The position numbers and the translations under genes were made by a program. From Acidimicrobiales bacterium (GTDB lineage: Bacteria; Actinomycetota; Acidimicrobiia; Acidimicrobiales; Palsa-688), in assembly GCA_030039575.1 (NCBI GenBank), contig JASHVH010000095.1, positions 1 to 5,991 on the forward strand: 5,991 nucleotides of DNA, given 5' to 3'. Of the stretch, positions 1-5,991 are shown piece after piece (positions within the stretch are counted from its first letter, which is position 1; the number at the start of each line of letters is the position of its first letter). The notes below the pieces were generated by a model, which worked only from the letters and a program-made list of their open reading frames with translations, was not told the DNA's origin and made no database searches.

Positions 1-87
1 AGAAAAAGCGTCGCAGATGTGGTCCTCGAGGCTCTTGAGTTGGTGGCCGTGCCCGTCCCAGGTCTCGAAAGAGCGGCGTACGGATAG
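1..87 (+). CDS. C-terminal end of a probable MoxR-family AAA+ ATPase (partial)
   Basis: An open frame enters from the left edge in phase 1 and stops at TAG 85-87, giving 28 residues with the core ADVVLEALELVAVPVPG. Actinobacterial MoxR ATPases commonly end in a short helix of the type DDVV..vL..VPVP, and this tail matches that pattern. The gene directly downstream on the same strand is a DUF58 protein followed by a transglutaminase, the usual partners of moxR. MoxR proteins are cytoplasmic ATPases thought to act as chaperones for vWA-like or DUF58 partners. None of the Walker A, Walker B or sensor motifs lie inside the window, so the assignment rests on the tail and the gene order only. The upstream part of the gene is outside the window. 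Confidence 0.6.
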   Translation, partial: RKSVADVVLEALELVAVPVPGLERAAYG

Positions 88-163
88 GGGCGCGTGGAGC
101 GAGGGGGCCCAGCTCCTTACGTCGCCGGCGTTGGGCACGGCGCGCCCTGGATCGCAGTCACAA

Positions 164-1477
164 ATGCCCGGTGTGAAGAGCAGGCTTACATGGCGAGGCT
201 GGTACCTGGCGGGTTCGATAGTGGCGATGACCCTGTTTGCGTCCCTGTTCGGCGTCGAGGAGTTTTATGCTCTTGCCGCCGCGTCGGGCGCAGTGCTGCT
301 AAGCGCCGCTATTTGGTTAAAACGTCATAATCGATTGGGCGTGTCCGCCGTCACCGAGGTCGACTCCCGCCGCGCTACCGCCGGCAGCAGCGTCAGTGCT
401 CGCCTTGTGCTGACCAACTCGAGCCCCAAGCATGTGCCGCCTATCACTGTGGACCTCCCACTCCGGTACAGGAGCACCTGGCAAGGAGGTGACGGCGGCC
501 AGGCAACCGGCCTTGCGGCTGAGGCGCCCTGGTGCTTCTGCCTTCCCGGCTTAAGCGCTCACGCGCGGGCAGGGATAACGTTCAAGCTCTCAACTGCCAG
601 GCGCGGCCTCTGGGTGATCGGACCGCCCACGGTCATAGTGTCCGACCCGCTGGGGCTGACCGAGAGTTTTTGCTGCGGAGGCACAGAGAACTACCTGGTC
701 GTCCAGCCCAGGGTGCAAGCTTTGGCCGTCCTGCCACAATTGGCCACCGCCACCCGCCCGGGGGTCGCTACGCACCGGTTCCCGGCGCATCGCGGCGAGG
801 AACTACATACGTTGCGCGAGTACCGCGACGGCGACGACCTGCGCCAGGTCAACTGGCGGGCGACCGCGCGTTGGGACCGTCTTGTGGTGCGCGAGGACGA
901 GGCAGCCCGAGGTTGTTTGGTCAACATTGGCCTCGACCTGCGCACCAATTGCCGAACCCCGGGATCTCTCGAACGCGCCGTCGAAGCAGCCGCCGGCATC
1001 GCCTGCATGGTGCTGGCGCAACCAGTCGGAGAACTGTGCCTGACCACGACGTTCGGGCAGAAATGGCGAGGTTCGGGTAAGGGAGCACGGAACGAGGTCC
1101 TCGATATGCTGGCGCTGGCTGCCTCCCACAGCGAGCAGACTTCCGTGGTGCTTTTCGGCGCTCAGGCCCAAATGGCCGTGCTCGTCTCAGCCACGGAAAA
1201 AACGGCTGTAGAACTACTGGTGCGCGAGAGCCCCGCCGTCCTGAGCTCGATCGTCGTAGTGCTGACCGACGAGGTGCCGTCCAAAGACCAGCCCATCGTT
1301 GCAGTGCGACACCTCGGCCCGCCGTTAGCCCCGGTGACGCTCATTAGAGCGGGAGGAGATCTGCAAGCGGCCTGGTCGGCGGCTGTCGGCCCCGAACCTC
1401 TTGCTCAACGGGCGATCGCCTGGCGTCCAAGAACCGCCGCCGCCCGCCCTACTCAACCACAGCGCACCGGGCCATGA
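164..1477 (+). CDS. DUF58 domain membrane protein
   Basis: This is a 437-residue protein of the DUF58 family. Two hydrophobic segments near the N-terminus (about residues 13-30 and 34-52) should anchor it in the membrane. A beta-rich region follows, with the family signature RRGLWVIGPPTVIVSDPLGL at 146-165. The DUF58 hallmark is at about 211-245, with the core REYRDGDDLRQVNWRA followed by LVVRED. The vWA-like half begins at VNIGLDLRTN (about 253-262). Asp258 sits where the metal-site DxSxS motif is expected, but both serines are missing, so metal binding is doubtful. I chose ATG 164 because it directly precedes the first membrane helix. The frame is open upstream to ATG 17, but that start would overlap the moxR tail and add a low-complexity leader unlike the family. 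No good Shine-Dalgarno precedes 164, so GTG 173 is also possible. The stop overlaps the next start (ATGA), suggesting translational coupling. The molecular function of DUF58 proteins is not established. The family call is firm; the start is moderately sure. Confidence 0.92.
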   Translation: MPGVKSRLTWRGWYLAGSIVAMTLFASLFGVEEFYALAAASGAVLLSAAIWLKRHNRLGVSAVTEVDSRRATAGSSVSARLVLTNSSPKHVPPITVDLPLRYRSTWQGGDGGQATGLAAEAPWCFCLPGLSAHARAGITFKLSTARRGLWVIGPPTVIVSDPLGLTESFCCGGTENYLVVQPRVQALAVLPQLATATRPGVATHRFPAHRGEELHTLREYRDGDDLRQVNWRATARWDRLVVREDEAARGCLVNIGLDLRTNCRTPGSLERAVEAAAGIACMVLAQPVGELCLTTTFGQKWRGSGKGARNEVLDMLALAASHSEQTSVVLFGAQAQMAVLVSATEKTAVELLVRESPAVLSSIVVVLTDEVPSKDQPIVAVRHLGPPLAPVTLIRAGGDLQAAWSAAVGPEPLAQRAIAWRPRTAAARPTQPQRTGP

Positions 1478-3975
1478 GCGCGCCGGTGACTGCGGGCCCC
1501 AGTTCGTTGGCGCCGAACGCAGACGGGGCGGGAAATGCCCTGGGCACGAGCGCTGACCTGGCCACTACGCTCGCCTTGGCCATCCTGGTATTGACCGCGT
1601 CGGCCGGGTTCGCGCGCATTTATTCCGGTGCATCTTGGGTGCCAGCCGTCGTGGTTACCGTGATAACCGCGGCGGCGGCGGCGTTTTTGGCCCGCCTGGC
1701 AAGGTGCCGACGGACGACCGCCTCGTTCTGTGGTCTCCTGGCCGTCTGGATCTCGAGTTCGGAGCTGGTCCTTGGGGCCACCACGCAGCATGGCCTCCCT
1801 CTGCTCGGCACCCTGAGGGCGGCATCTGAAGCTTCTCGCCAAGCGGCGGCGGCCTTCATGGCGGTGACCGCGCCGGTTCACCCGCGGCCTGGTTTCGAGC
1901 TGTGGTCAGCGTGGGGAGCAGGGGCGGCCTTCGTTGCTGCCGACTGGTTGGCTGTTCGTCGTGAATCGTTGGGCTCGATCCTGCCGCCCTTGCTCCTGTT
2001 TGTGACCACGTGCGTTCTCGGCGTGCCTGCCGGCCGGACCTGGGCCGTGGGAACTTTTATCACCGCCGCGCTGCTTTTTGGTCTCGTCCAGCAATGGGCG
2101 GCCAGAGTTCGTTGGCCCCCGCCCAAAATAGAAACCCTAACCGGCCCACAGGTTGCGTCGCCGTCGGCGGGACAACCGGTGCCGGGCCATCGAACACCCC
2201 GGCGGCCCCCGTCTCTGGCGGCAAGCGGGACGGTTTTTATCGCGGTGGCCGTCGTGGCCGGAGTAGTCGTTGTCCCCGCTCTTGGAAAGGAGGGCTCCGG
2301 TGCGGCGGGCTGGCGGAGGATTTTCAACACCACGGCCCGGGTAACGCCGGACCCTCTCGTAAGCATTCGAACCGATCTGCTGCAGGGTGCGCGCGCGCCG
2401 GTCTTCGTAGCGCAGAGCACGGCAGCCGCCTACTGGCGCCTCACCAGCCTTCAATATTTCGACGGCACTGATTGGACGGGGTCGGGCACTTACCGCGATG
2501 TGAACAACCGGCTTTCGGTCACGATGCACCGGTCCGGCCAGCGACAGATCCTGGAGACATTCCACATCCAGGAGCTCGGCTCGCCCTGGCTCCCGGTCGC
2601 TTTTCAACCGGAGGCCGTCAGTGCGATCGCTGGTGCCAGCTACGACCCGGTATCGGGGAGCTTGCTGGTGCACAACTTGACGGCCGACGGCGAATCCTAC
2701 CGGGTCGTCGCGGACGACGATCAGGCTGCCCACAATCCGGCCGTCCTGGCCGCCGTGGGGACCATCACGGCCAAAGACCGCTTCGAACTTGCCCAATTCC
2801 TCCGGCTGCCGCCCGGCATCCCGGCGAACGTGCGCCAACTTGCTCGGCGACTGGCCCCTGCCGGCGCCGACGAGTTCCAAAAGGCTCTGGGACTACAGGA
2901 TTTTTTCCATCGCCCGCCATTTGTGTACACGCTAGCGCCGCCTGACAACAGCAGTGGCAACAGCCTGGTGGGGTTTCTCTTCCATAATCATGCAGGTTAT
3001 TGCCAGCAATATGCATCGGCGTACGCGGTCTTGGCCCGGCTCGTTGGGCTGCCGACCCGGGTGGCAGTAGGCTTTACGACGGGCACCCCAATTGGCAGGG
3101 ACAAGTGGCAGGTCTTCGGTGGGGACGCTCACGCGTGGCCCGAGGTGTGGTTCCCAACGGTTGGTTGGGTACCTTTCGAGCCCACGCCAGGGTTCGCCAT
3201 CCCATCGATTCCGTACACCGGTACGTCAGGAAACCGTCTCAGGAGCGGCACCGGACCTTTTGTGAATGCTGGTGGTTTCGTAGCCAGTCGCGTCCCGGCG
3301 GCGGCCTCCTCCGCGCTCTCCACCGTTGCGAAAGGGGCACCGCGGGCAAGTGACGTCGCTGTCCTGTCCGGTACCAGGCCACACCGCTACGGAAATGATC
3401 TTCGCCTAATGGCTTTTGTGGTGCTGGTCAGCCTGGCCCTTTGGGCCGCCCTGGTCCGAGCGGGCCAGCTACTGCGTTGGCGCCGGCGGCGGCTCCGTCT
3501 GGCCCGTAGCGGTACCGATAGGACACTCCCCTTCCCGGCCGCCTGCCGACGTCCCGTGGCCCGGCAAACTCGCACGCCTGGCGACGCCGAGTTGGCCTTT
3601 GGCAAGCTGCTATTGGTTTGGGAGGAGCTAGCTGAAGTACTGGGCCTTTCAGGCTTGCTGCGGAGCGCGAGCGAAACCCCCACCGAATTCGCCCGCCGCG
3701 CCGGAGAGGCGTTGAGGGACCGAGGGACCTTGACCAACCGGCAACGAGATGCCTTAGCCGAGATCGGAGAGTTGTTTAGCCGGGCTGCGTACAGTGGCTG
3801 GCGCCCACCAGTCGGCCAGTTGGTCGATGTACAGACTGCGGCAGACCAGATTGCTCGGCGCGCCCGAGCTGGGCTGGCGTGGCGCCAGCGGCTGCCGCGT
3901 TACCTGGACCCAAGGACGACTTGGCGTCCCGTTGCTGCAGGCCCGGATTTCCGGCACGGCGTAAGCGGTACGTAG
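1474..3975 (+). CDS. TgpA-like membrane transglutaminase/protease-like protein
   Basis: This is an 833-residue protein with TgpA architecture (DUF3488, transglutaminase core, DUF4129). About seven hydrophobic segments lie in the first third (roughly 31-49, 54-73, 83-101, 143-160, 166-183, 189-207, 250-268). A long, probably exported region (about 270-640) contains the transglutaminase core at about 470-575. In it, Cys510 lies in HAGYCQQYA and His553 in GDAHAWPEVW. The third triad position is Glu569 in GWVPFEPTPG, where many family members have Asp. A last membrane helix (about 644-662) is followed by a basic stretch and a cytoplasmic C-terminal region (about 700-800) with the DUF4129-like ETPTEFARR motif. 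The ATG overlaps the DUF58 stop by four bases with no strong Shine-Dalgarno, so coupled translation is likely. Pseudomonas TgpA is an essential inner-membrane protein with transglutaminase activity. The substrate here is unknown, and hydrolase or protease activity is an alternative. Topology is inferred by eye. Confidence 0.93.
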   Translation: MSAPVTAGPSSLAPNADGAGNALGTSADLATTLALAILVLTASAGFARIYSGASWVPAVVVTVITAAAAAFLARLARCRRTTASFCGLLAVWISSSELVLGATTQHGLPLLGTLRAASEASRQAAAAFMAVTAPVHPRPGFELWSAWGAGAAFVAADWLAVRRESLGSILPPLLLFVTTCVLGVPAGRTWAVGTFITAALLFGLVQQWAARVRWPPPKIETLTGPQVASPSAGQPVPGHRTPRRPPSLAASGTVFIAVAVVAGVVVVPALGKEGSGAAGWRRIFNTTARVTPDPLVSIRTDLLQGARAPVFVAQSTAAAYWRLTSLQYFDGTDWTGSGTYRDVNNRLSVTMHRSGQRQILETFHIQELGSPWLPVAFQPEAVSAIAGASYDPVSGSLLVHNLTADGESYRVVADDDQAAHNPAVLAAVGTITAKDRFELAQFLRLPPGIPANVRQLARRLAPAGADEFQKALGLQDFFHRPPFVYTLAPPDNSSGNSLVGFLFHNHAGYCQQYASAYAVLARLVGLPTRVAVGFTTGTPIGRDKWQVFGGDAHAWPEVWFPTVGWVPFEPTPGFAIPSIPYTGTSGNRLRSGTGPFVNAGGFVASRVPAAASSALSTVAKGAPRASDVAVLSGTRPHRYGNDLRLMAFVVLVSLALWAALVRAGQLLRWRRRRLRLARSGTDRTLPFPAACRRPVARQTRTPGDAELAFGKLLLVWEELAEVLGLSGLLRSASETPTEFARRAGEALRDRGTLTNRQRDALAEIGELFSRAAYSGWRPPVGQLVDVQTAADQIARRARAGLAWRQRLPRYLDPRTTWRPVAAGPDFRHGVSGT

Positions 3976-4075
3976 GACTAACGCGTACCTTGACCGCACA
4001 GCCGTAGCATGGTCGTGTGCGACCCCGATAAACGGTGGGGCCAGCATTGTGACGGGGACCGCCGGCGTCTCGACC
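3976..4075. other. Convergent intergenic gap with a weak inverted repeat
   Basis: About 100 bases separate the transglutaminase stop from the stop of the opposing GAF gene. A perfect 6-bp inverted repeat (GGTACG 3967-3972, CGTACC 3984-3989, loop 11) spans the transglutaminase stop codon. A CCCC/GGGG pair lies at 4023-4026 and 4037-4040. Neither is followed by a T-run on either strand, so no intrinsic terminator can be called with confidence. I see no small gene here. Confidence 0.4.
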
Positions 4076-4672
4076 TCAGTTTGAACCGTATTGGATCTTC
4101 TCTTCGGCGGCTGGCTCAGTCTCGGGCTGCCCCTGTCGCTCAACCGCGGTGGCTAAAAGACGAGAGTGGTCGACGGCGATCGCGGCCCACGTTGCCAGCG
4201 TGGTGGCGGCGTACTCGTCGGCCTCCGTGAACTCACCTATCCGCTTTTCCGTCAGGTACATATTGCCCCACGCTTGCCCTCGGATCGTTATCGGCACGCC
4301 GAGGAACGAGTGCATCTGCGGATGTCCCGGGGGGAACCCGGACGAGTGCGGGTGGTCGCTCACGTTGGCCAGCCGTAGCGGTCGGGGGTCGTGGATCAGC
4401 ACCCCAAGGACGCCAAAACCGCGGGGCAGGTGGCCGATCGCGCGTTCTTGCTCCGGAGCCAACCCACGAGTGATAAAGCGCTCGAGCTCGCTGCGCGATT
4501 GGTCGAGGATCCCGATTGCGGCGTACCTGCAAGCCGTAACCGAGCACGCCGTCTCCAGCAGCCGGTTCAGCAACACGTCCAGGTCGAGCTCGCCAACCAG
4601 TGCCGGCCCCAGCGCGATCAACTGCCGCAGCCGGTCGACCTCGAGGACTCTGTTGACGTCGCGCCTAAGCAC
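4076..4672 (-). CDS. Stand-alone GAF domain protein, similar to DosS/DosT GAF-A
   Basis: This is a 198-residue soluble protein that is almost entirely one GAF domain (about 25-172), with a short acidic tail. It follows the GAF-A domain of the mycobacterial sensor kinases DosS/DevS and DosT nearly motif by motif: ACRYAAIGILD (47-57), IGHLPRGFGVLG (79-90), IHDPRPLRL (93-101), SGFPPGHPQM (111-120), FLGVPI (123-128) and GNMYLTEK (136-143). His117 falls at the position of DosS heme ligand His149, Tyr139 at DosS Tyr171, and Gly54 at DosS Glu87, where DosT has Gly. Heme binding and gas or redox sensing are therefore possible but inferred. No second GAF, dimerisation or ATPase domain follows; the gene stops and the transglutaminase gene converges on it. 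The start is GTG 4672; an in-frame TAG 12 bases upstream excludes a longer protein. It lies 79 bases after the HAF gene on the same strand. It could be a free-standing sensor or adaptor, or the remnant of a kinase. The GAF call is firm; heme binding is not. Confidence 0.88.
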   Translation of the reverse strand: MLRRDVNRVLEVDRLRQLIALGPALVGELDLDVLLNRLLETACSVTACRYAAIGILDQSRSELERFITRGLAPEQERAIGHLPRGFGVLGVLIHDPRPLRLANVSDHPHSSGFPPGHPQMHSFLGVPITIRGQAWGNMYLTEKRIGEFTEADEYAATTLATWAAIAVDHSRLLATAVERQGQPETEPAAEEKIQYGSN

Positions 4673-4678
4673 ACGGTA

Positions 4679-4684
4679 ATGCTA
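4679..4684 (-). promoter_or_regulatory. Candidate -10 element for leaderless GAF transcript
   Basis: On the minus strand TAGCAT fits the actinobacterial TANNNT -10 pattern and ends six bases before the GTG start of the GAF gene. Transcription would then begin at or next to the start codon, giving a leaderless mRNA. This would also explain why no Shine-Dalgarno is seen near that start (the nearest purine run, GAGGGTGG, is about 20 bases upstream). No clear -35 is visible. A short match like this can occur by chance. Confidence 0.3.
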
Positions 4685-4751
4685 CTTCGACGCCACCCTC
4701 TGCGGGCCAAAACCGCGGCTCATTACTGGCTGGCGGCCTGAGGGCCCCTCT

Positions 4752-5801
4752 CTAGTTGGCGAACGGGATCCCGACCAGACGGTCGTCGGCTACAAAACCG
4801 TCGGTATTGCCCTTCGAGTCCATATAAAACCCGACGATCTGGCCGGTGTTGTTGAGGCCGTTGACGACCGTGCTCCCAACACCGTTGGGGTCGCTGATCG
4901 TCTTGAGCATGCCTCCGCTATCGACGAAGCCGTAGGTCTGGCTGTGCTGTCCTACGTACATCCCGACCGCTACGCCGTCGTCGTTGAGGCCGAAGATCTC
5001 GGTCGTGGTCGACCCTGGCACCGCTATGGTCTTCCACGCGGCGCCTTGCTTGATGAAGCTCACGATGTCGCCATTGGCTTTGGTAAAGAAACCGGCCACG
5101 GCACCGTGGTCGTTTATCGCGGTTGCCGTGGAGCTGGTGGCCCCGGGCGGGTTGATGGGCGTGAACACCCTGGTGACCCGGTCCCAGATGTAGGCGTGCG
5201 AATTGTTCTTAGAGTCGTTGTAGAAACCGGCCGCCTGGCCATTGTTGTTCAGGCCCAGGAGCTGGTTGACCGGGGGCTTCGATGACGTAAGCGGGTCGCT
5301 CACAGACGACGTAACGCCGCCCTCGTCGAGGAAACCGTAGTTGGCGCCGGACGGGAGAGCGTAGAAACCGACGGTGTTGCCCCAGTCGTTTATGGCGGTG
5401 ACCTGAGTTTGCTGGGAACCCGTGAAGTTCTCGTTGGTAAAAGTGCGCCCGCTGTAAGGCGTCATGGTGAAACCCTTGTTGGGGTGTGTAGCGGCGGGCG
5501 AGCCGCTCCCGAAATAACCGGCGATGACACCGAAGTCGTTAACGCCGAGCAACTGGTTGAAGGTCGGGTCGGCCGGGTCGCCGAGCGTGGTGAAGCTGTA
5601 GTGGCTCGACACATCCGGAAGGGCGGACATCGTCGTCGAGGCCGACGCATCAGCGGCCGCACCAGGGGCGAGTATTGCCCCGACGGCAATGGCGAGGACG
5701 AAGCGGGCGCCCGACGCCTTGTGCGAGCGAAGGGGCGGGAGCCGCCGGGCCAGTCGAGCCTGGCGCTGGTTAGTGGGAGTGGCTGATGGGGTGGCGGGCA
5801 T
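4752..5801 (-). CDS. Secreted HAF-repeat protein
   Basis: This is a 349-residue exported protein built from HAF-family extracellular repeats. The N-terminus is long and basic (about 1-33) and is followed by a hydrophobic core FVLAIAVGAILAPGAAADASA (34-54), with plausible signal-peptidase sites near ADA or ASA. The mature part holds six repeats at about 82-340. Each has a (L/V/I)N(D/N)xG motif, then a G(F/Y) strand, then a HAF-like strand. Unit 3 carries SHAYIWD, closest to the HAF consensus; the other units read YGFLD, VSFIK, YGFVD or DGFVA. The motif glycines are at 91, 141, 188, 233, 276 and 320. No catalytic residues, cell-wall sorting signal or membrane anchor is visible. HAF repeats are known as probable extracellular repeats without an assigned function; a beta-propeller-like surface or binding role is only a guess. 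ATG 5801 is supported by a good ribosome binding site. The gene is co-directional with the GAF gene and may be co-transcribed with it. Confidence 0.85.
   Translation of the reverse strand: MPATPSATPTNQRQARLARRLPPLRSHKASGARFVLAIAVGAILAPGAAADASASTTMSALPDVSSHYSFTTLGDPADPTFNQLLGVNDFGVIAGYFGSGSPAATHPNKGFTMTPYSGRTFTNENFTGSQQTQVTAINDWGNTVGFYALPSGANYGFLDEGGVTSSVSDPLTSSKPPVNQLLGLNNNGQAAGFYNDSKNNSHAYIWDRVTRVFTPINPPGATSSTATAINDHGAVAGFFTKANGDIVSFIKQGAAWKTIAVPGSTTTEIFGLNDDGVAVGMYVGQHSQTYGFVDSGGMLKTISDPNGVGSTVVNGLNNTGQIVGFYMDSKGNTDGFVADDRLVGIPFAN
4782..5558 (-). repeat. Six tandem HAF-type protein repeats (coding)
   Basis: The repeats lie inside the secreted protein, residues about 82-340, with spacings of 50, 47, 45, 43 and 44 residues between the conserved motif glycines. 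Units 2-3 resemble units 5-6 more than their neighbours: both blocks read YGF(L/V)DxGG, SDP, GLNNxGQ, GFYxDSKxN in that order. This suggests that a three-unit block of about 132-142 residues was duplicated. At DNA level the units have diverged and no long exact repeat remains. Confidence 0.75.
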
Positions 5802-5805
5802 GGCA

Positions 5806-5811
5806 CTTCCT
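5806..5811 (-). promoter_or_regulatory. Ribosome binding site of the HAF-repeat gene
   Basis: On the minus strand AGGAAG, preceded by AAA, lies four bases before ATG 5801 (six bases from the AGGA core). It is the only clear Shine-Dalgarno in the window and decides the start of the secreted protein. A 4-bp CCTT/AAGG pairing (5809-5822) overlaps its 5' part but looks too weak to control translation. Confidence 0.7.
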
Positions 5812-5906
5812 TTTCGAGAAGGGTTGGTTGGCTGCGGCCGAACTTCCGGCGGGCTTGACGGTGGCGCCAGGCCCCCGGGGAGGCCGACTTACCGGCCCAG
5901 AGAGAG

Positions 5907-5929
5907 ACACGTGTGCCAGGACCACCTGG
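5907..5929. promoter_or_regulatory. Two adjacent palindromes upstream of the HAF gene, possible operator
   Basis: A perfect 8-bp palindrome ACACGTGT (5907-5914) is followed one base later by CCAGG-ACCA-CCTGG (5916-5929), a perfect 5-bp inverted repeat with a 4-base spacer. They lie about 105-130 bases upstream of the HAF start in a non-coding stretch, a reasonable place for a regulator to bind. An A/T island with the palindrome AAAATTTT (5946-5953) lies just beyond, unusual in this GC-rich DNA. No convincing -35/-10 pair was found in 5802-5991. No regulator can be named. Confidence 0.3.
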
Positions 5930-5991
5930 TTCAAACGTCGACGGGAAAATTTTTGGCGACCGCTACCAGATCGGCAGCGCTCGGTAATCTC

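Noticed and set aside
17..163. N-terminal extension of the DUF58 protein from ATG 17
   Set aside because: It would overlap the likely moxR tail and adds a low-complexity stretch before the first membrane helix; ATG 164 fits the family better.
590..1344. Several long minus-strand frames opposite the DUF58 gene
   Set aside because: They are Arg/Pro/Ser-rich antisense shadows typical of high-GC coding DNA, with no recognisable domain.
3754..4143. Minus-strand frame overlapping the end of the GAF gene, as a frameshifted kinase part
   Set aside because: The translation shows no histidine-kinase motifs and mostly runs antisense to the transglutaminase gene; it looks like a shadow frame.
4149..4741. 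Long plus-strand frames opposite the GAF gene
   Set aside because: The minus strand carries a complete and well-recognised GAF domain; the plus-strand translations are low-complexity and Arg/Ser-rich.
4740..4750. GAGGG-C-CCCTC inverted repeat just after the HAF stop as a terminator
   Set aside because: The stem is short, the loop is too small to form as drawn, and no T-run follows on the minus strand.
5946..5980. Plus-strand reading FGDRYQIGSAR near the right edge as the start of a Ser/Thr kinase
   Set aside because: It resembles a kinase N-terminus only briefly and ends at an in-frame TAA after a few codons.

Overview
The window is high-GC DNA with dense coding, G/C-rich third codon positions and the moxR / DUF58 / transglutaminase gene order. 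This points to an actinobacterium. DosS/DosT-type GAF domains and mixed GTG/ATG starts fit that, but nothing here fixes the genus.

Left two-thirds, plus strand. Bases 1-87 are the last codons of a gene that looks like a MoxR-family AAA+ ATPase. After a 76-base gap comes a membrane-anchored DUF58 protein (164-1477). Its stop overlaps the start of a large TgpA-like membrane transglutaminase (1474-3975) by four bases. These three form a widely conserved actinobacterial cluster. The usual inference is that the ATPase works as a chaperone-like partner of the DUF58 protein, and that the DUF58 protein and the exported transglutaminase-like domain act at the cell envelope. The exact substrate is not known.

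Right third, minus strand, convergent with the cluster. A secreted protein with six HAF-type repeats (5801-4752) has a clear ribosome binding site and signal peptide. It is followed 79 bases later by a small stand-alone GAF protein (4672-4076) that closely resembles the heme-binding GAF-A domain of the mycobacterial oxygen/redox sensors DosS and DosT but carries no kinase. The roughly 100-base gap between the converging transcription units holds only a weak inverted repeat. The 190 bases at the right edge are the upstream region of the HAF gene and contain two adjacent palindromes and an A/T island.

The most interesting items are the orphan DosS-like GAF protein, which keeps the heme-ligand histidine position, and the HAF protein, whose repeats appear to come from duplication of a three-repeat block. 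I saw no mobile element, CRISPR array, RNA gene or clearly novel multi-gene system.
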